Shown here: positions 1 to 10,275 of the stretch, in pieces | How positions within the stretch are numbered: the stretch's first letter is position 1 | How the letters are laid out: each line of letters begins with the position of its first letter | Assembly (NCBI GenBank): GCA_003427395.1 | Contig: BFEA01000238.1 | Coordinates: 327,777 to 361,711 of the forward strand | Source of the DNA: Chara braunii | Taxonomy: Eukaryota > Streptophyta > Charophyceae > Charales > Characeae | Direction: 5' to 3' | DNA length: 33,935 nt | Notes under the pieces: model-generated | What the model saw: only the letters and a program-made list of their open reading frames with translations | Told to the model about the DNA's origin: nothing | Databases searched by the model: none | Translations under genes and position numbers: made by a program

Positions 1-77
<77 letters not shown>
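1..77. repeat. (GA)n microsatellite
   Basis: An uninterrupted GA dinucleotide tract runs from the window edge to about position 77, so its true length is unknown. Confidence 0.98.
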
Positions 78-82
<5 letters not shown>

Positions 83-733
83 GGAGGAGATCAGACACGG
101 GGCAAGGCACGTGCGCACGGTAGAAGGCGGGAAGACCCTGGTGGGCGGTCGACACGGCAACGGCCAGAGTCTGCACGGAACCAATTCCGCCCTGCTGTGT
201 TGCCTTTTTTTTTTTCCAGCCTACCCGCCACGTTCCGTACTACTGGAAAGATGAGAGGCCTTCCTGGCGGCCACGGACAAAAAGAAGTCCGTGCGTGAGG
301 CCATGCGGGCCCACAAAAATTTTGGACGTCACCAGTCCGACCCTGCCCCGATCTTTCATTTGTTGCTTGTGGCGACAAGTGTTTTTGCTGCATGGCTGGG
401 GCCGTGTACTTGTGGTTTAAGCCCCCACTGCCTCAGTATCGCGCCCGTAGACATGTTGGCTGCTGCCCGGTTCAGCCTACTGGACCCACCTGAGCCTGCA
501 AGAAGGGCCCAACCTCACGAAGGTTCAGAATGGTCAGGCTAAAGAGAGGTTTGACGATTCAGGTTTGCACCGGTGGTGGTTTACAGGAACATACTCACAC
601 GAGGGCTGTCTCATTCACATCCAGAAACTGGTGGAATCTGAGGAAAGGGAAAGTGTGACTACCATGGCATGCTCAACTACCCTGGATGCAAAGATAGAAG
701 ACAAACAGTGAAACTAGAGAGGTTGAAAAAACA
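78..733. other. Unassigned DNA, no gene recognised
   Basis: Short ORFs on both strands are compositionally ordinary and show no family motif. Two places carry a GTGGTTTA-type motif (about 409 and 571) that recurs several times between 11.9 and 12.9 kb. I see nothing else I can support. Confidence 0.5.
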
Positions 734-1140
734 CGGATTATCCACTAATGTAACAGCTCAGCAGATGAAAAAAAAAAAAAAAAAAAAAAAAAGCTCAGTA
801 GGTACACCCAAGAACTGTTGAAATGCAGACCTGAGTTCAAATTCCAATGGAATCAAATGAGCGTCAACAACTCTGGATCTACCTGGGGAGCAGAGTTCGA
901 ATTCTAATGGGAATCAGGTGAGTGAAAACAACTCTGTGTTTACCTGGGGCTTGTCATTGGGAAAAACGGATTATGGGCTAATGCAACAGCTAAGTAGGTA
1001 CACCCAAGAACTGTTGAAATATGAACCTGGGTTCGAATTCCCATGGAATCAGATGCTCTGGATTTACCTGGGGACCTGACTGAGTTCGAATTCCAATGGA
1101 ATCAAACGAGTGAAAACAACTCTGGATTTACCTGGGGCTC
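734..1140 (+). repeat. tRNA-like (SINE-type) repeat copies with tandem tails
   Basis: Two related copies are visible. The clearer one has an A-box-like AGCTAAGTAGGTA at about 988-1000 and a B-box-like GGGTTCGAATTCCC at 1029-1042, spaced as in a tRNA-derived RNA polymerase III promoter. The other has AGCTCAGTAGGTA at 792-804 and a decayed box B at about 833-845, and it abuts an A-run at 768-792. A tail unit of roughly 50 bp (about GGAATCAAA..GAGTGAAAACAACTCTGGATTTACCTGGGG) recurs four times. No acceptor stem is evident, so this is not a tRNA gene. A tRNA-derived SINE is my inference. Confidence 0.5.
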
Positions 1141-1316
1141 CTCAGTTCAAAGATGACATCCGAAGGCCATCAATGTCTTCAAAGTAAGAGGCGTGAAAGT
1201 TGATGAAACAAATTTTATTTTTTTTTTCATTTGGTTTCTTTTTTCCCAAAAGCGTACCTTTTGCTATCTGGTCATAAACCCAGAAACACAACACCACTGG
1301 GAGGAGGAGGCCCAAA

Positions 1317-1464
1317 CCCCTCCACACACCTTGCAGGCAGGCAAACACTCACACCTCTCGTCCTGAGAAAGAAGAGCCGAAAGATATGAACCCCTCCACA
1401 CACCCTGCAGGCAGGCAAACACTTCAACCTTTCGTCCTGAAAAAGAAGAGCCGAAAGATATGAA
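1317..1464. repeat. 74-bp tandem duplication
   Basis: Two head-to-tail copies of a 74-bp unit (1317-1390 and 1391-1464) begin CCCCTCCACACACC and end GAGCCGAAAGATATGAA. They differ at only a few positions, mostly transitions. Confidence 0.92.
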
Positions 1465-2470
1465 TGAGGACGTACTCACAGTAGCACTACCTTACATGCA
1501 TCTGACAGCGTTTAAGGCCAGATCTGGACGTATCTGGCGGCAATTATGTCCTGAAATGAGTAAAAAGGTCGTAGTGCGAGTATGCCCTGAGTCACATCTC
1601 GAATCCCCTCACAAACAGCCCACCCGCATCCCCCCAGCAAGCCCCGGCATCTCCGACAAGCACCCCAAGGCGCGCCAGCTTATAGCTGAATAGGTTTTAC
1701 ATGCACATATACTGCTCATAACAGTGATGGTGCGGGTTCAGTGAACTTCAATCCTTTACAAACCATGGAATACCCATTTTCTGAGCACCCTCCAAACGTT
1801 TAGCAGGCTTTTTACTCTTCTTAGCATACTTGCAACCGCACCGTGCGCAGTACCGTGCGGTGGCACCTGCTCGTGCGCCGTACATGAGGCAGTTTCCCTT
1901 TTTTGTGTTTGTGCTTTGCTGTTTTTGTAGATACAGAAGAGTGCAACACCTAAGGAACCCATCTTCTTAAGTGCAGTCGTACAGATTCTTCTTTCCGCCC
2001 AATTGGGCATGAGAAATAGCCTCAAAAAGGTGTCTGGGACATCAGTCTTGACCTTTAGGTAAAGGCATTACCCTCCCACTAGTTTTTTTTTTTTTTTGCC
2101 CCATCCCACAACAAATCTTTAGAGGGGACACAGGTGACCATTGACCCAGCCATGCGACCCCTTTTTTTTTTTTTTTAAGTGAATATTTCCCCCGTGCGCC
2201 GCAGATGCCGTGTGCTGCACCTGCAGGTCCGCTTGTGTGCCAAACACGTCCTCTTGCATGTATGCTTCCTAGTGAAGAAATCGTCAAACCCATGATACAC
2301 TGCATAGCATCGACTACCATTTGGCAAGGAGTCTCCAAATTTTACCCGTCACACTACCGGGACATCAATATCCAGTAACAACAGTTCGGTGGTGTACCCA
2401 CTGAGCTTACCGCAGGCTTGTTTAGCCTGGGACCCAAGAGGTTTGTGTATTCCCAAGTGAAAGTTGATGA
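1465..2470. other. Unassigned DNA with poly-T tracts
   Basis: No coding region is convincing. Poly-T runs sit at about 2082-2097 and 2161-2176. Two GC-richer patches around 1830-1890 and 2190-2240 share CCGTGCG/GTGCGCCG words, suggesting an old diverged repeat. Confidence 0.4.
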
Positions 2471-2723
2471 CTGAGCACAGAACATTGAGAACTGAATATG
2501 GAGCAAGGACCATATACAAGCAGACATTGAGTGTTGGGTATTGCACATGGGTCACTCGGTGCTGAGCACCGAGAGTTGAGTACTAACTGACTATTTAGCA
2601 TCGATCATTGAGGGCTGAGTATAAAGCATTGAGCATCGAGCATGAGCATTGGGGATTGAGCATTTGGCATCATTGAGCATTGAGCACTGAGTAGTAAATA
2701 CTAGACACAGTAGTGAGCATCAA
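2471..2723. repeat. GAGCATTGAGCACTGAG-type degenerate satellite
   Basis: Dense imperfect reiteration of short words such as TGAGCAT, TGAGCAC and TGAGTA. The same kind of sequence resumes at 11607 on the other side of element C, so the element was inserted into a single satellite array. Confidence 0.8.
2719..2723. other. Target-site duplication of element C, left copy (ATCAA)
   Basis: ATCAA directly precedes the LTR terminal TG at 2724, and ATCAA directly follows the other LTR end at 11606. A 5-bp duplication is normal for Ty3/gypsy integrases. The match also fixes the outer end of the left LTR, whose counterpart lies in the assembly gap. Confidence 0.8.
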
Positions 2724-3888
2724 TGTTGCATACTGTAACGTGCAGACCAGAACAAGAACCGACCTCTCAATGCAAAGTACAAGATAAGACAGCGGAAGAC
2801 TTAGATACGAATGATCCGAACAATCCATATTGCAATGCAGCCCTGAACACACATCATCATCATCGTTATCTGGTGTGAAGGGGGGGCTGGCGCTTCACAC
2901 AAGAAGACTGCGCCAGCCCCAACCATACACAGATGAAGAAGGAGGGGTGAGACGAAGAGGAGGGGACGATGGGAATGTCGTCAACACCAAGTCTCGGCAC
3001 AGGCCCAAATAGTCCCTCGTCGAAATGTCTGAATCCCAAATGTCCAGTCTGGATCCAATGTCGTCAAGTCTCAAGTCACAACTCTTTCTCTCTCTGTCGT
3101 AGTCTGAGAAGTCAGGTGGCGAGAGGGTGAGAAGAGATGGTGGACTTAGAAGAGGAAGAAGAAGAACTCTCTCTCTCTCTGTGTCCAGTACTAACCTGTG
3201 AAGTTGGCCCCTTGATGCAGGTACCACGAAGATGGAGCTGGAGCGATGACGCCACAGGTAAGTACCACTGGCCTCCGCCAGTATCTCTCCCAACTCTACG
3301 ATCTACCACCTACCAGCGCCCAGCGCTGAAGACTACTCTATGGCTATGGGCGCCCAGCGCCGAAGACTACAGCTAGCGCTAACTACTGCCTAGCGCTGAA
3401 GACTACTGCAGCGCTCCTCCTGAGTGCTGCCCGAATCCTGAAGACTACTTGTGCCTACTGACTCTACCTACCCGTGAAGTGCCTGGGAAGTCCTATGTAC
3501 TACCACGGGTGCCTCCTGACTGCAGGCGAGCAGTCCAGGAGGCTGCTCTTGCCAATGCCGATCGGAGGCAGGGGCTGCCGCTGCAGCTCCTGCTCAAGGT
3601 CGTGGGAACAGGCTATTTCTGGCCTGTTCCTGAGACCCTGTTTCCGTGCCTGAGTCTNAGGGGCGGTTGAAACAATGAGGGCCTGAAAATGGCCCTCCGT
3701 TTCAGGCTGGAAAAACTCTGGGTCTGAAAGACCCAGAAATAGGATGAAACGGAGTAGGGCCTGCAGGCCCTCGTTTTTCAGCTTTCAGGCTGAAACGACC
3801 GGGGCCTGTAAGCCCTAAGTTTTAGGCTTTTNGGCTGAATGTCCAGGACGGGCCCTGCAGGGCCCGTGTGGCTACGCAGTATGCCACA
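2724..3888 (-). repeat. Element C 3' LTR (left copy), about 1165 bp
   Basis: Positions 3518-3888 match 11236-11606 base for base in length. In element orientation the LTR begins TGTGGCATACTG right after the polypurine tract. The rest of this copy (2724-3517) has no visible partner because the other LTR runs into the N gap, so the outer boundary rests on the TSD. The LTR holds nested GC palindromes such as GGGCCTGCAGGCCC, CT-rich tracts and tandem AGCGC(C/T)GAAGACTAC units around 3310-3420. Confidence 0.85.
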
Positions 3889-3901
3889 CCCCCCCCTCCT
3901 T
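3889..3901 (-). promoter_or_regulatory. Element C polypurine tract
   Basis: On the minus strand a purine run AAGGAGGGGGGGG ends exactly where the LTR TG begins. This is the expected plus-strand DNA priming site of an LTR retrotransposon. Confidence 0.85.
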
Positions 3902-3913
3902 GAAGAACCGAGC

Positions 3914-5575
3914 TTACCTGTGAGGGCGAAGCTGACTGTCTGAGGGAGGGACCACAGTCCGGGTTGGAGGGGATGGTCGTGAAGCTTCCTGAGCTAACCT
4001 CCGCTTTTCATAATGCGCGTAGATCAGCGGTGCGGATGCTTTCAAATCTGCGCCTGAAATCCACTGAGTGTCATCGCGATCGCATGCTTTGAATGTGACT
4101 TTGTACTGCCGCGGCTTGCTGCCGTACTTGCGATCGGTGATGACGCGGTCAACTTCCTGATGACCATCCATAGAAGGAGGGTCCTGCGATCGTCGGCCCG
4201 GAAAGTCGTCGCTCTAGGCTGGCGTGTATGTTGCCAGCTTCGAGGCGTGGAAGACCGGATGGACCGTCAGATGCTCTGGAATGTTGATCACAAATGAAGG
4301 GCCATCGGGTTCATCGCCCGCGGCTGCTGTCACAGACCAAGGTCCAAACCACTTGGGAAGCAGTTTGCCTGAAACATCCTGTTCCAGTGCAAACTCTTCC
4401 GCGGAGACCCAAACCAGATCACCGGCGCGGATGGGACATGGTACGCAACGCCTGTTGGCTTGCTGCTGCATGCGGACTTGAGCCTTTTGCATGTTTGCGC
4501 GGGATTGAGTCAGCAATTCCCTATACTTCTGGACGGAAGCGGGAGGGCAGGCAGCGTCAATGTCGGTTGGTCGAGGGAGGAGAAGGTCGGAGAAGATCCG
4601 GCCTTTCCGTCCACCATGGTGCAACTCGAATGGAGTCACGCCGATCGCCGGATGCACCGAAGTGTTGTAGGCGAACTCGATGTCGGGGAGGTGGTCAACC
4701 CAATCTTTCTGGTCCGGATGGATGAGCGTACGAAGCATCATTTGAGCGGTTTGATGTGCCCGCTCCGTCAACCCGTCTGTCTGTGGATGCCGAGCCGAAC
4801 TTGGTTGCATCGTCGTGCCGAACTCCTGCATGAGAGAGGTCCAAAAAGTCGACATGAAACGAGTGTCGCGGTCGCTGACTATGTCTTCTGGTACACCGTG
4901 GCCACAAATCCAACCAGTGTGCAAGAGGCGTGCCAGCTCGGGAGCCGTGGAGTAGTACTTGCAAGGGAGAAAACGAGCGTACTTACTCAATCGGTCCACA
5001 ACCGTGAGGATGCCGTCGTGCCCGAGCCGGTCGCGGGGAAACGGACCGGTGACGTCCATGGCAATGGAGAGACCAGCTTCCCGTGGGATAGGCATCGGGC
5101 GTAACACGCCGTAGGGATTGCGGTTGCGGGGCTTGCTGCGTCGGCAAACTTCGCAAGAGTCACAATACCGAGTGACGTCGGTAATGAGATCGGGCCATCG
5201 GAATCGCTGTCGAAGCCGTGCAATAGTGCGGTTGACTCCTAAATGGCCGGCGAGTCGCGAATCATGATACTCGCCGAGGAGGCGAGTCCGAAGACGGCGG
5301 TCGCGTGGGACACATAGTAAGTCCTTGCCTCTCGAGTGGAGGAGCAAGTACCCGTCGGCAATGCGATAGTGGCTGGCCGGCGGGTGATCCGAAGATAGCT
5401 GTGCATACAGCGTGGCGAAGTCCGGATCAGACTCGTATGCCCGGATGAAGTGTCGCTGAAGCTCCTCGTCGAATGCGAAGGCATGATGTGTCATAGCGCA
5501 AAGATCAGGTCTTCGCGATAGTGCATCTGCTGCGCGATTTGAGAGGCCGGGAAGATGTTTCGGTGTGAAGTCAAA
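3914..5575 (-). pseudogene. Element C integrase with chromodomain-like C-terminus
   Basis: This is the integrase part of pol, which inserts the cDNA into the genome. The N-terminal HHCC zinc module is present (HDSRLAGH, then CDSCEVC), followed by the catalytic core with all three acidic residues visible: Asp in AMDVTG, Asp in VSDRDTRF and Glu in TDGLTERA. A GPxF-type module follows, ending HPVFHASKL. The tail at 3914-4171 (EVDRVITDRKYG ... YKVTFKACDRDDTQWI ... APLIYAHYEKR) resembles a diverged chromodomain. An in-frame TAG at 4214-4216 separates core and tail, and another at 5576-5578 separates RNase H from integrase. The frame is otherwise continuous, so these point changes may be the only damage in this part. 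Confidence 0.9.
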
Positions 5576-6898
5576 CTAGCCGATGAAGTACATCCATCGT
5601 CCGATCGTGCTGCTCACCGTATCCTGCGTCTTGTAGTAGGTCAATGGATTGTTGTCCGTAACCCATGTGAACCTACGACGCCCAAGGAGGAAGTGTCGCC
5701 ATTGCTTGAGAGCCATGACGAATGCGAGCAGCTCCTTCTTCCTTGCATCATCAAGCGAGTTGATGGGAGACACTTTGTGGCTGAAATACTCCACAGGGTG
5801 CCAGTCGTCGCCGTCGTGCTGTTCCAAGACTGCCCCAATGCCATAGCCGGAAGCGTCTGCAGTCACTCGCGTCGGCAGGGTGGGGTCATAGATGCTAAGG
5901 ATGGGTGCCATGAGCATGGCCGTCTTAAGTGCTTGGAATGACCGGCGTGTGTCGCCATCGAATACGAATGGCACCTTTGGCGACTGTAACCTCATCATAG
6001 GTGCAGCAATCCTGGAATATCCGGTGATGAATCGCTGATAGTAGCCCGCCAATCCCATGAATGAACGAACGTCCGTGGTGTTGGTGGGCTCGGGCCATAC
6101 TCGTAGGGCCTCGATCTNGTCCGCAANCGGACGGATGCCTTGCGGCNTCACATAATGTCCCAAGTACTCCANCTCCTGCCGNGCNAATTCGCACTTGTCG
6201 CGGTTGGCNTTGTACTTGGCTTNTCGTAGCCGCTCCAAAACGGTGCGCAGGTGTTCCACATGCTCCTCCAAACTCCGGCTGTACACCAGGATGTCGTCGA
6301 GGTAGATAAGTACGTATCGATCCAGCATGTGTCGGAACTCCGTTGTCATAGCCGCTTGGAAAGTGGCCGGGGCATTCGTAAGGCCAAAAGGCATGACCAG
6401 CCATTCGAAATGCCCATATCGCGTCTTAAACGCGGTCTTGTAGTGATCCTCCTTGCGAATCTCGAGTTGGTGATATCCCGACTTGAGATCGAGCTAGGAG
6501 AAGAACTTGGCGCCGCCCAATTGTTCGAGAAGATCGTCGATGCGTGGGAGAGGGCCGGCGTTTCTGATCGCTGCGCGTTGAGCTTGCGATAGTCGATGCA
6601 CAACCGCAAATCCTTGTTCTTCTTCCGGACGAAGAGAACAGGAGCACCGTATGGCGATGAGCTAGGCCGAATCCAACCTTTCTCCAGAAGGTCGTCGAGT
6701 TGTGCCCGAAGCACACTTAACTCTTCCTCGCTCATTCGGTAGATGCAACCGCGTGGAGGTACAGCCCCGTCCTCGAGGATGATCTCGTGGCGGATGGGTC
6801 GATCCGGAACTACTCCGTGCGGGCCTTCGAACACGTCGCTGTAGGCGTCGAGAAGCTCGGTGATGCGTGGATCCGAAGGTGAGTCCGTCGATGAAGCG
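5576..6898 (-). pseudogene. Element C reverse transcriptase and RNase H
   Basis: RT copies genomic RNA into DNA and RNase H degrades the RNA strand. RT motifs read in order: [34 protein letters not shown], then the catalytic YLDDILVYS, intact. RNase H follows with VTADASGYGIGAVL and WVTDNNPL. Damage: a one-base shift near 6899 at entry, a compensating shift near 6571 just after the DYRKLN motif, and a TAG at 6494-6496 directly before LDLKSGYH where Gln or Lys is usual. Several N bases at 6119-6222 make part of the thumb uncertain. Confidence 0.9.
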
Positions 6899-7781
6899 TC
6901 ATGGGGCGGGAGGGCGTGGAACTAGTACTCCGTTCCGATCACGAATGTGAAAGGTGCGGTGGAAGAAGTTCACCGGGTGATCCTCGCTTCGCAGCCATGA
7001 CATGCCCAAGATCATGTCAAATTTGGTGTCCAGAATGTCAAAGGATACCGCCTCACTTGCGTGAGGGGCAAAGTACACTGGGACGTTGTCAATGCACCGA
7101 TCGATTGACTTGTGCGTGTGACTGTCCGCCAGCGTGACTTGCGTAGGCTGGGACTTCCTCTGGACGCGTGGGCCAAGGCCGGCACGCACCATGAAGTCCT
7201 GGCTGATGTAGTTGCGAGATGCTCCACAATCGATCAAGGCGTTGCAGGTCGCCTCTCCGATCTGAATGCGTACACATAGCAATGGTGCGTCGATGTCGTC
7301 GTACCGTTGCGTCTTGAACTCGCGGTCAATCTTCGCGATGTAAACGTGAAGGTCGACAACCTCTGCTCCGGCGTCCATCAATGGAGCTGGTACTGCAGTG
7401 TGCAAGTAGTCCCGCAGTTGTGCCATGAGCACATTGCAATGCGGTTTCGGCAATCGTCCGATCAAAGGAACGGGCATCCACTGGAAGTCCGTGAACGTCG
7501 GTGGGTCAACACCTCAAGTCTTGACCACAACGATGAATCCCCGACGATAGATGGCGGCGAAGCTGCCGAATCGGTTGTCGATGGTGATGAAACCGTGCAC
7601 GCGGTAGATTGTTGCACGTGAAGCGGTTGGTCCAGCGGTGGAACCAAGTGGACAGCATAGTCCTTGTAAGTGTAACGAAAACCTGCGACATTCGCATCCT
7701 CCCCAGATGTGCAGGAGGCCGCTAGCAAGGCGGCCGAATCTGGCGGAGTAGAAGGTGGAGTCGCCTCACCTTCCGCGGAAC
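6899..7781 (-). pseudogene. Element C aspartic protease and gag-pro linker
   Basis: A retroviral-type pepsin-like protease that would process the polyprotein. The active-site loop is ALIDCGASRNYIS, with Cys in place of the usual Ser/Thr after the catalytic Asp. The second signature FDMILGMSWL is also present. About 90 residues of low-complexity linker (rich in S, T, P and A) precede it in the -1 frame relative to gag. A further frame change near 7512 separates linker from protease and looks mutational. Protease and the later RT/IN segments share one frame. Confidence 0.82.
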
Positions 7782-7791
7782 TCAGTTTCCC
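7751..7791 (-). promoter_or_regulatory. Candidate -1 programmed frameshift signal at the gag-pro junction
   Basis: On the minus strand GGGAAAC (7791-7785) is immediately followed by the gag stop TGA (7784-7782). The zero-frame codons are GGA AAC TGA, which fits the X XXY YYZ rule exactly. Slipping -1 gives GGG AAA CTG and opens the linker leading to protease. Eleven bases downstream lies a perfect 7-bp stem GAAGGTG/CACCTTC (7773-7767 with 7757-7751) with a 9-nt loop. GGGAAAC is an established slippery heptamer of some retroviral gag-pro junctions. Function here is inferred. Confidence 0.65.
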
Positions 7792-9050
7792 GAGTTGAGG
7801 CGGGGTCGCGCATCCTCCTTGCCCTGATCCTGGCACAGGGACGTCTTGTGCTTGGTGTTGTTGCACCAATAGCAGCTGCCGTAGCGGCCGCGGACCTTGT
7901 ACTCCGCCTCGGTCAAGCCGAACTTGACCCATGGAACTTGTACTGGCTGTCCATTTCCGGCCTGCGATGCGGATTTCGCCTTCCCATTGTTGCGGGACTT
8001 GTTGTTGCTTCGCGGCTGGATAGCAGCCACCTGATCTCCGTCACTTGATGCTGGTGTGGCTGCTGGGTTATCTCCACTGTCCGACTGGACTGCAGCGAAC
8101 TGCTGCTGTCGCGGGCCAGTTCTTACCTTCTCCACATAGGTTGGCTGCCACGTGGACTTCTCGTGTGCAGCCGCCCTGTTGGTCTTGATGAGCTCTCTCG
8201 CCTTGTTGATGATCTCTACGAAAGTGTTGTACTGCTCGCGATCACCAAGTGCGAGGCTGAGAGCGGCGCATGACCTGTTGTAGAACTCACGCCGCAGATG
8301 TGGAAATGGCAAGTCCAAATCGGGCGTTGCCACGATCTTCTGCCAATCCGTGAGCCAGTCACGTGTCGGTGTGCTCCCTTGAGCCATCGTGAAGATGCGG
8401 TTGATGGCGAGTGTCGGGGCGTCGTCGACGATGAACCGCTTCTTCCATTCCTTTGTCATATCTTCCCAGGAGACCTTCTTGTACAGGTCTGAAACCTGGA
8501 CGCCGTGGATGGTTGCCATGTGGCTGAGCCAGATCTGACATCCTCCCTTGGTGTTGATGAAAAGAGCACTGATGAACAAATGGTCAGGGACCTCGTGAAT
8601 CCCCAACTCCGTTGTAAATCCTTGCCACCAGACGACTGGGTCTTGATGTGTGCAGTCATCAAATTTCTCGATCCGGAATGTCGGCATCTTGTATGGCCTC
8701 GCCGAGCTGTTGTTGTGGCTGTGGTCGGTCTGCTGTTGCTGACTGATCTTGGTGTCCAGCAACTCGAACCGCTGGCTGATGGTGGCCGGTTCTGTGAAGG
8801 CACTTATGTCTCCTAGCATTGCCACTACGTGGTCAACGCGTTCCTCCAGTTGGCGGCTAGAGGATGCACTGCTGGAAGCCCCAGCATCTGGTCCTGGTAC
8901 AGCCTGTTCCAGGTCCAGTACACGTGCGTCCAGTGCCCGTGTGGCATCCTCGTGCTGAGTCTTATGGTTCCGCACGGCCCGCTGGAGGTTCGCCAGCTCG
9001 GACTGTAGGTGGTTACAAGTATAAACCAACCTGGTCACGAGCTTGGCCAT
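7782..9050 (-). CDS. Element C gag (capsid/nucleocapsid)
   Basis: A 422-residue open frame from the ATG at 9050. The N-terminal third is helical and coiled-coil-like. The central retrotransposon gag/capsid domain (about residues 120-300) contains WWQGFTTELG and the WLTDWQKIV region. The C-terminal nucleocapsid has one CCHC zinc knuckle, CYWCNNTKHKTSLC (C-X2-C-X4-H-X4-C), which binds RNA. The frame stays open upstream without another ATG to about 9296, reading through Ala/Glu/Gln-rich helix (for example AEKLRLQAEADADAQARSKE). The true start may therefore lie further upstream in another frame of the repeat tract. Gag ends at a TGA directly after a slippery heptamer. Confidence 0.88.
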   Translation of the reverse strand: MAKLVTRLVYTCNHLQSELANLQRAVRNHKTQHEDATRALDARVLDLEQAVPGPDAGASSSASSSRQLEERVDHVVAMLGDISAFTEPATISQRFELLDTKISQQQQTDHSHNNSSARPYKMPTFRIEKFDDCTHQDPVVWWQGFTTELGIHEVPDHLFISALFINTKGGCQIWLSHMATIHGVQVSDLYKKVSWEDMTKEWKKRFIVDDAPTLAINRIFTMAQGSTPTRDWLTDWQKIVATPDLDLPFPHLRREFYNRSCAALSLALGDREQYNTFVEIINKARELIKTNRAAAHEKSTWQPTYVEKVRTGPRQQQFAAVQSDSGDNPAATPASSDGDQVAAIQPRSNNKSRNNGKAKSASQAGNGQPVQVPWVKFGLTEAEYKVRGRYGSCYWCNNTKHKTSLCQDQGKEDARPRLNSGN

Positions 9051-9204
9051 GAACTCCTTATGCTGTTCTTTCGGTGTTGCCTCGTCGCCGTTCGGTTCAA
9101 AGTGCCAGAACTTGAGTCTGTCGATGCTACTGGCTTCATGCCGCTGCAGCAGATCCTGGGCTTCCTTGCTGCGAGCCTGGGCATCTGCGTCTGCTTCGGC
9201 CTGT

Positions 9205-9455
9205 AGCCGCAGCTTCTCTGCTGTTGCCGCTTCTTCAGCCTGTAGCTGGGACGCAAGGAAGCGGTTGCCCAGGCTCGCCGCGGCTGCCCAGCTTCTCTAC
9301 TTCTTTAGACAACGCCAACTGAGAAGCGGTTGCCCAGGCTCGCCGCAGAGAAGCTGGGCAGCCGCGGCGAGCCTGCTGTTGCCGCTTCTTCAGCCTGAAG
9401 CAGAGAAGCAGTGCTGCCCGCTGTAGCCGCAGCTTCTCTGCTGTTGCCGCGGCTG
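9205..9455 (-). repeat. Tandem repeats in the gag N-terminal region
   Basis: Segments such as CAGCTTCTCTGCTGTTGCCGC and GCGGTTGCCCAGGCTCGCCGC recur several times in direct and rearranged order. On the minus strand they encode or derive from an AEEAATAEKLRLQ-type helical repeat. The reading frame is lost upstream of about 9297, consistent with repeat expansion disrupting the start of gag. Confidence 0.75.
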
Positions 9456-9461
9456 CCAGCT

Positions 9462-9676
9462 GTGTCTGACGTGGCACTGTTGACGTGGCACTGCTTACGT
9501 GGCACTGTCTGACGTGGCACTGCTGACGTGGCACTGCTTATGTGGCACTGTATCTGATGTGTCACTGTGTCTGACGTGGCACTGCTGACGTGTCACTGTA
9601 GCTGATGTGTCACTGTTGACGTGGCCTGCTGACGTGTCACTGTGTCTGACGTGGCACTGCTGACGTGTCACTGTAC
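9462..9676. repeat. Minisatellite, about 14 copies of CTGACGTGGCACTG-type unit
   Basis: Fourteen or so imperfect copies of a 14-17 bp unit whose core is GACGTGGCACTG, with GATGTGTCACTG variants. It lies in the element C leader just upstream of gag and is absent from the other two elements. Confidence 0.92.
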
Positions 9677-10275
9677 CAACCCGGAAATGCATGCAAAGGG
9701 TGGGTGGGAGGGAAAACGCAGGTAGGAAACCAGCCCAACAATACTTTCCTCCGGCCCTAATCAACAGATAAAATAAAAAATAAAAAATAAAAGAGGACTA
9801 CTTCCTTTTTTTTTTTTTTTGTATATATCTGTCGATCTATGATGAGTACGATATGTCAGAAGAGTATTATGAACGAGATCTAGGCTGGGTTCCGCAAAGT
9901 TTCGGCTTTTACAAACTGCGATCTTGAAAAAAAATAATTTTTTTTTGCGAAATGGAGTAAAGATGCGATTTTCAGAAAAGAACGAATTCCAGTTGCTGAG
10001 AATATGGCAACCTACGAATATGCCTAACGCAATATTGGTAGGCTTCGCAAGATTTCGGTTTTCAAAAAAATTTGCGAGACAGAAAGGAAATTCGATTTTC
10101 AGAAAAGAATAATTTCAGTTTCCGAGAATATGACCACTTCTATCGTTATCCCAATATGCCTAGAGAACGAAATACTAACTTCAGAAATTTCAGCTATGTA
10201 TGCGAAATATCAGAGAAACGAAAAGCTACTATTGGGAATTTTCAGACAAAACGAAATGCGATTTATCAGAAATTT
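9677..10275 (-). other. Element C 5' leader, AT-rich
   Basis: Non-coding leader between the primer site (in the gap) and gag. From about 9760 to the gap it becomes AT-rich with repeated TTTTCAGAAA/GAAAACG words, in sharp contrast to the GC-rich coding part. Element A has a similar AT-rich leader. Confidence 0.6.

Noticed and set aside
2895-3376. ORFs of 79-132 codons in the element C LTR
   Set aside because: Ser/Leu- and Glu-rich translations come from CT/GAA tracts inside a non-coding LTR.
9462-9676. CRISPR-like array
   Set aside because: Units are contiguous and degenerate with no unique spacers, in a eukaryotic retrotransposon leader.
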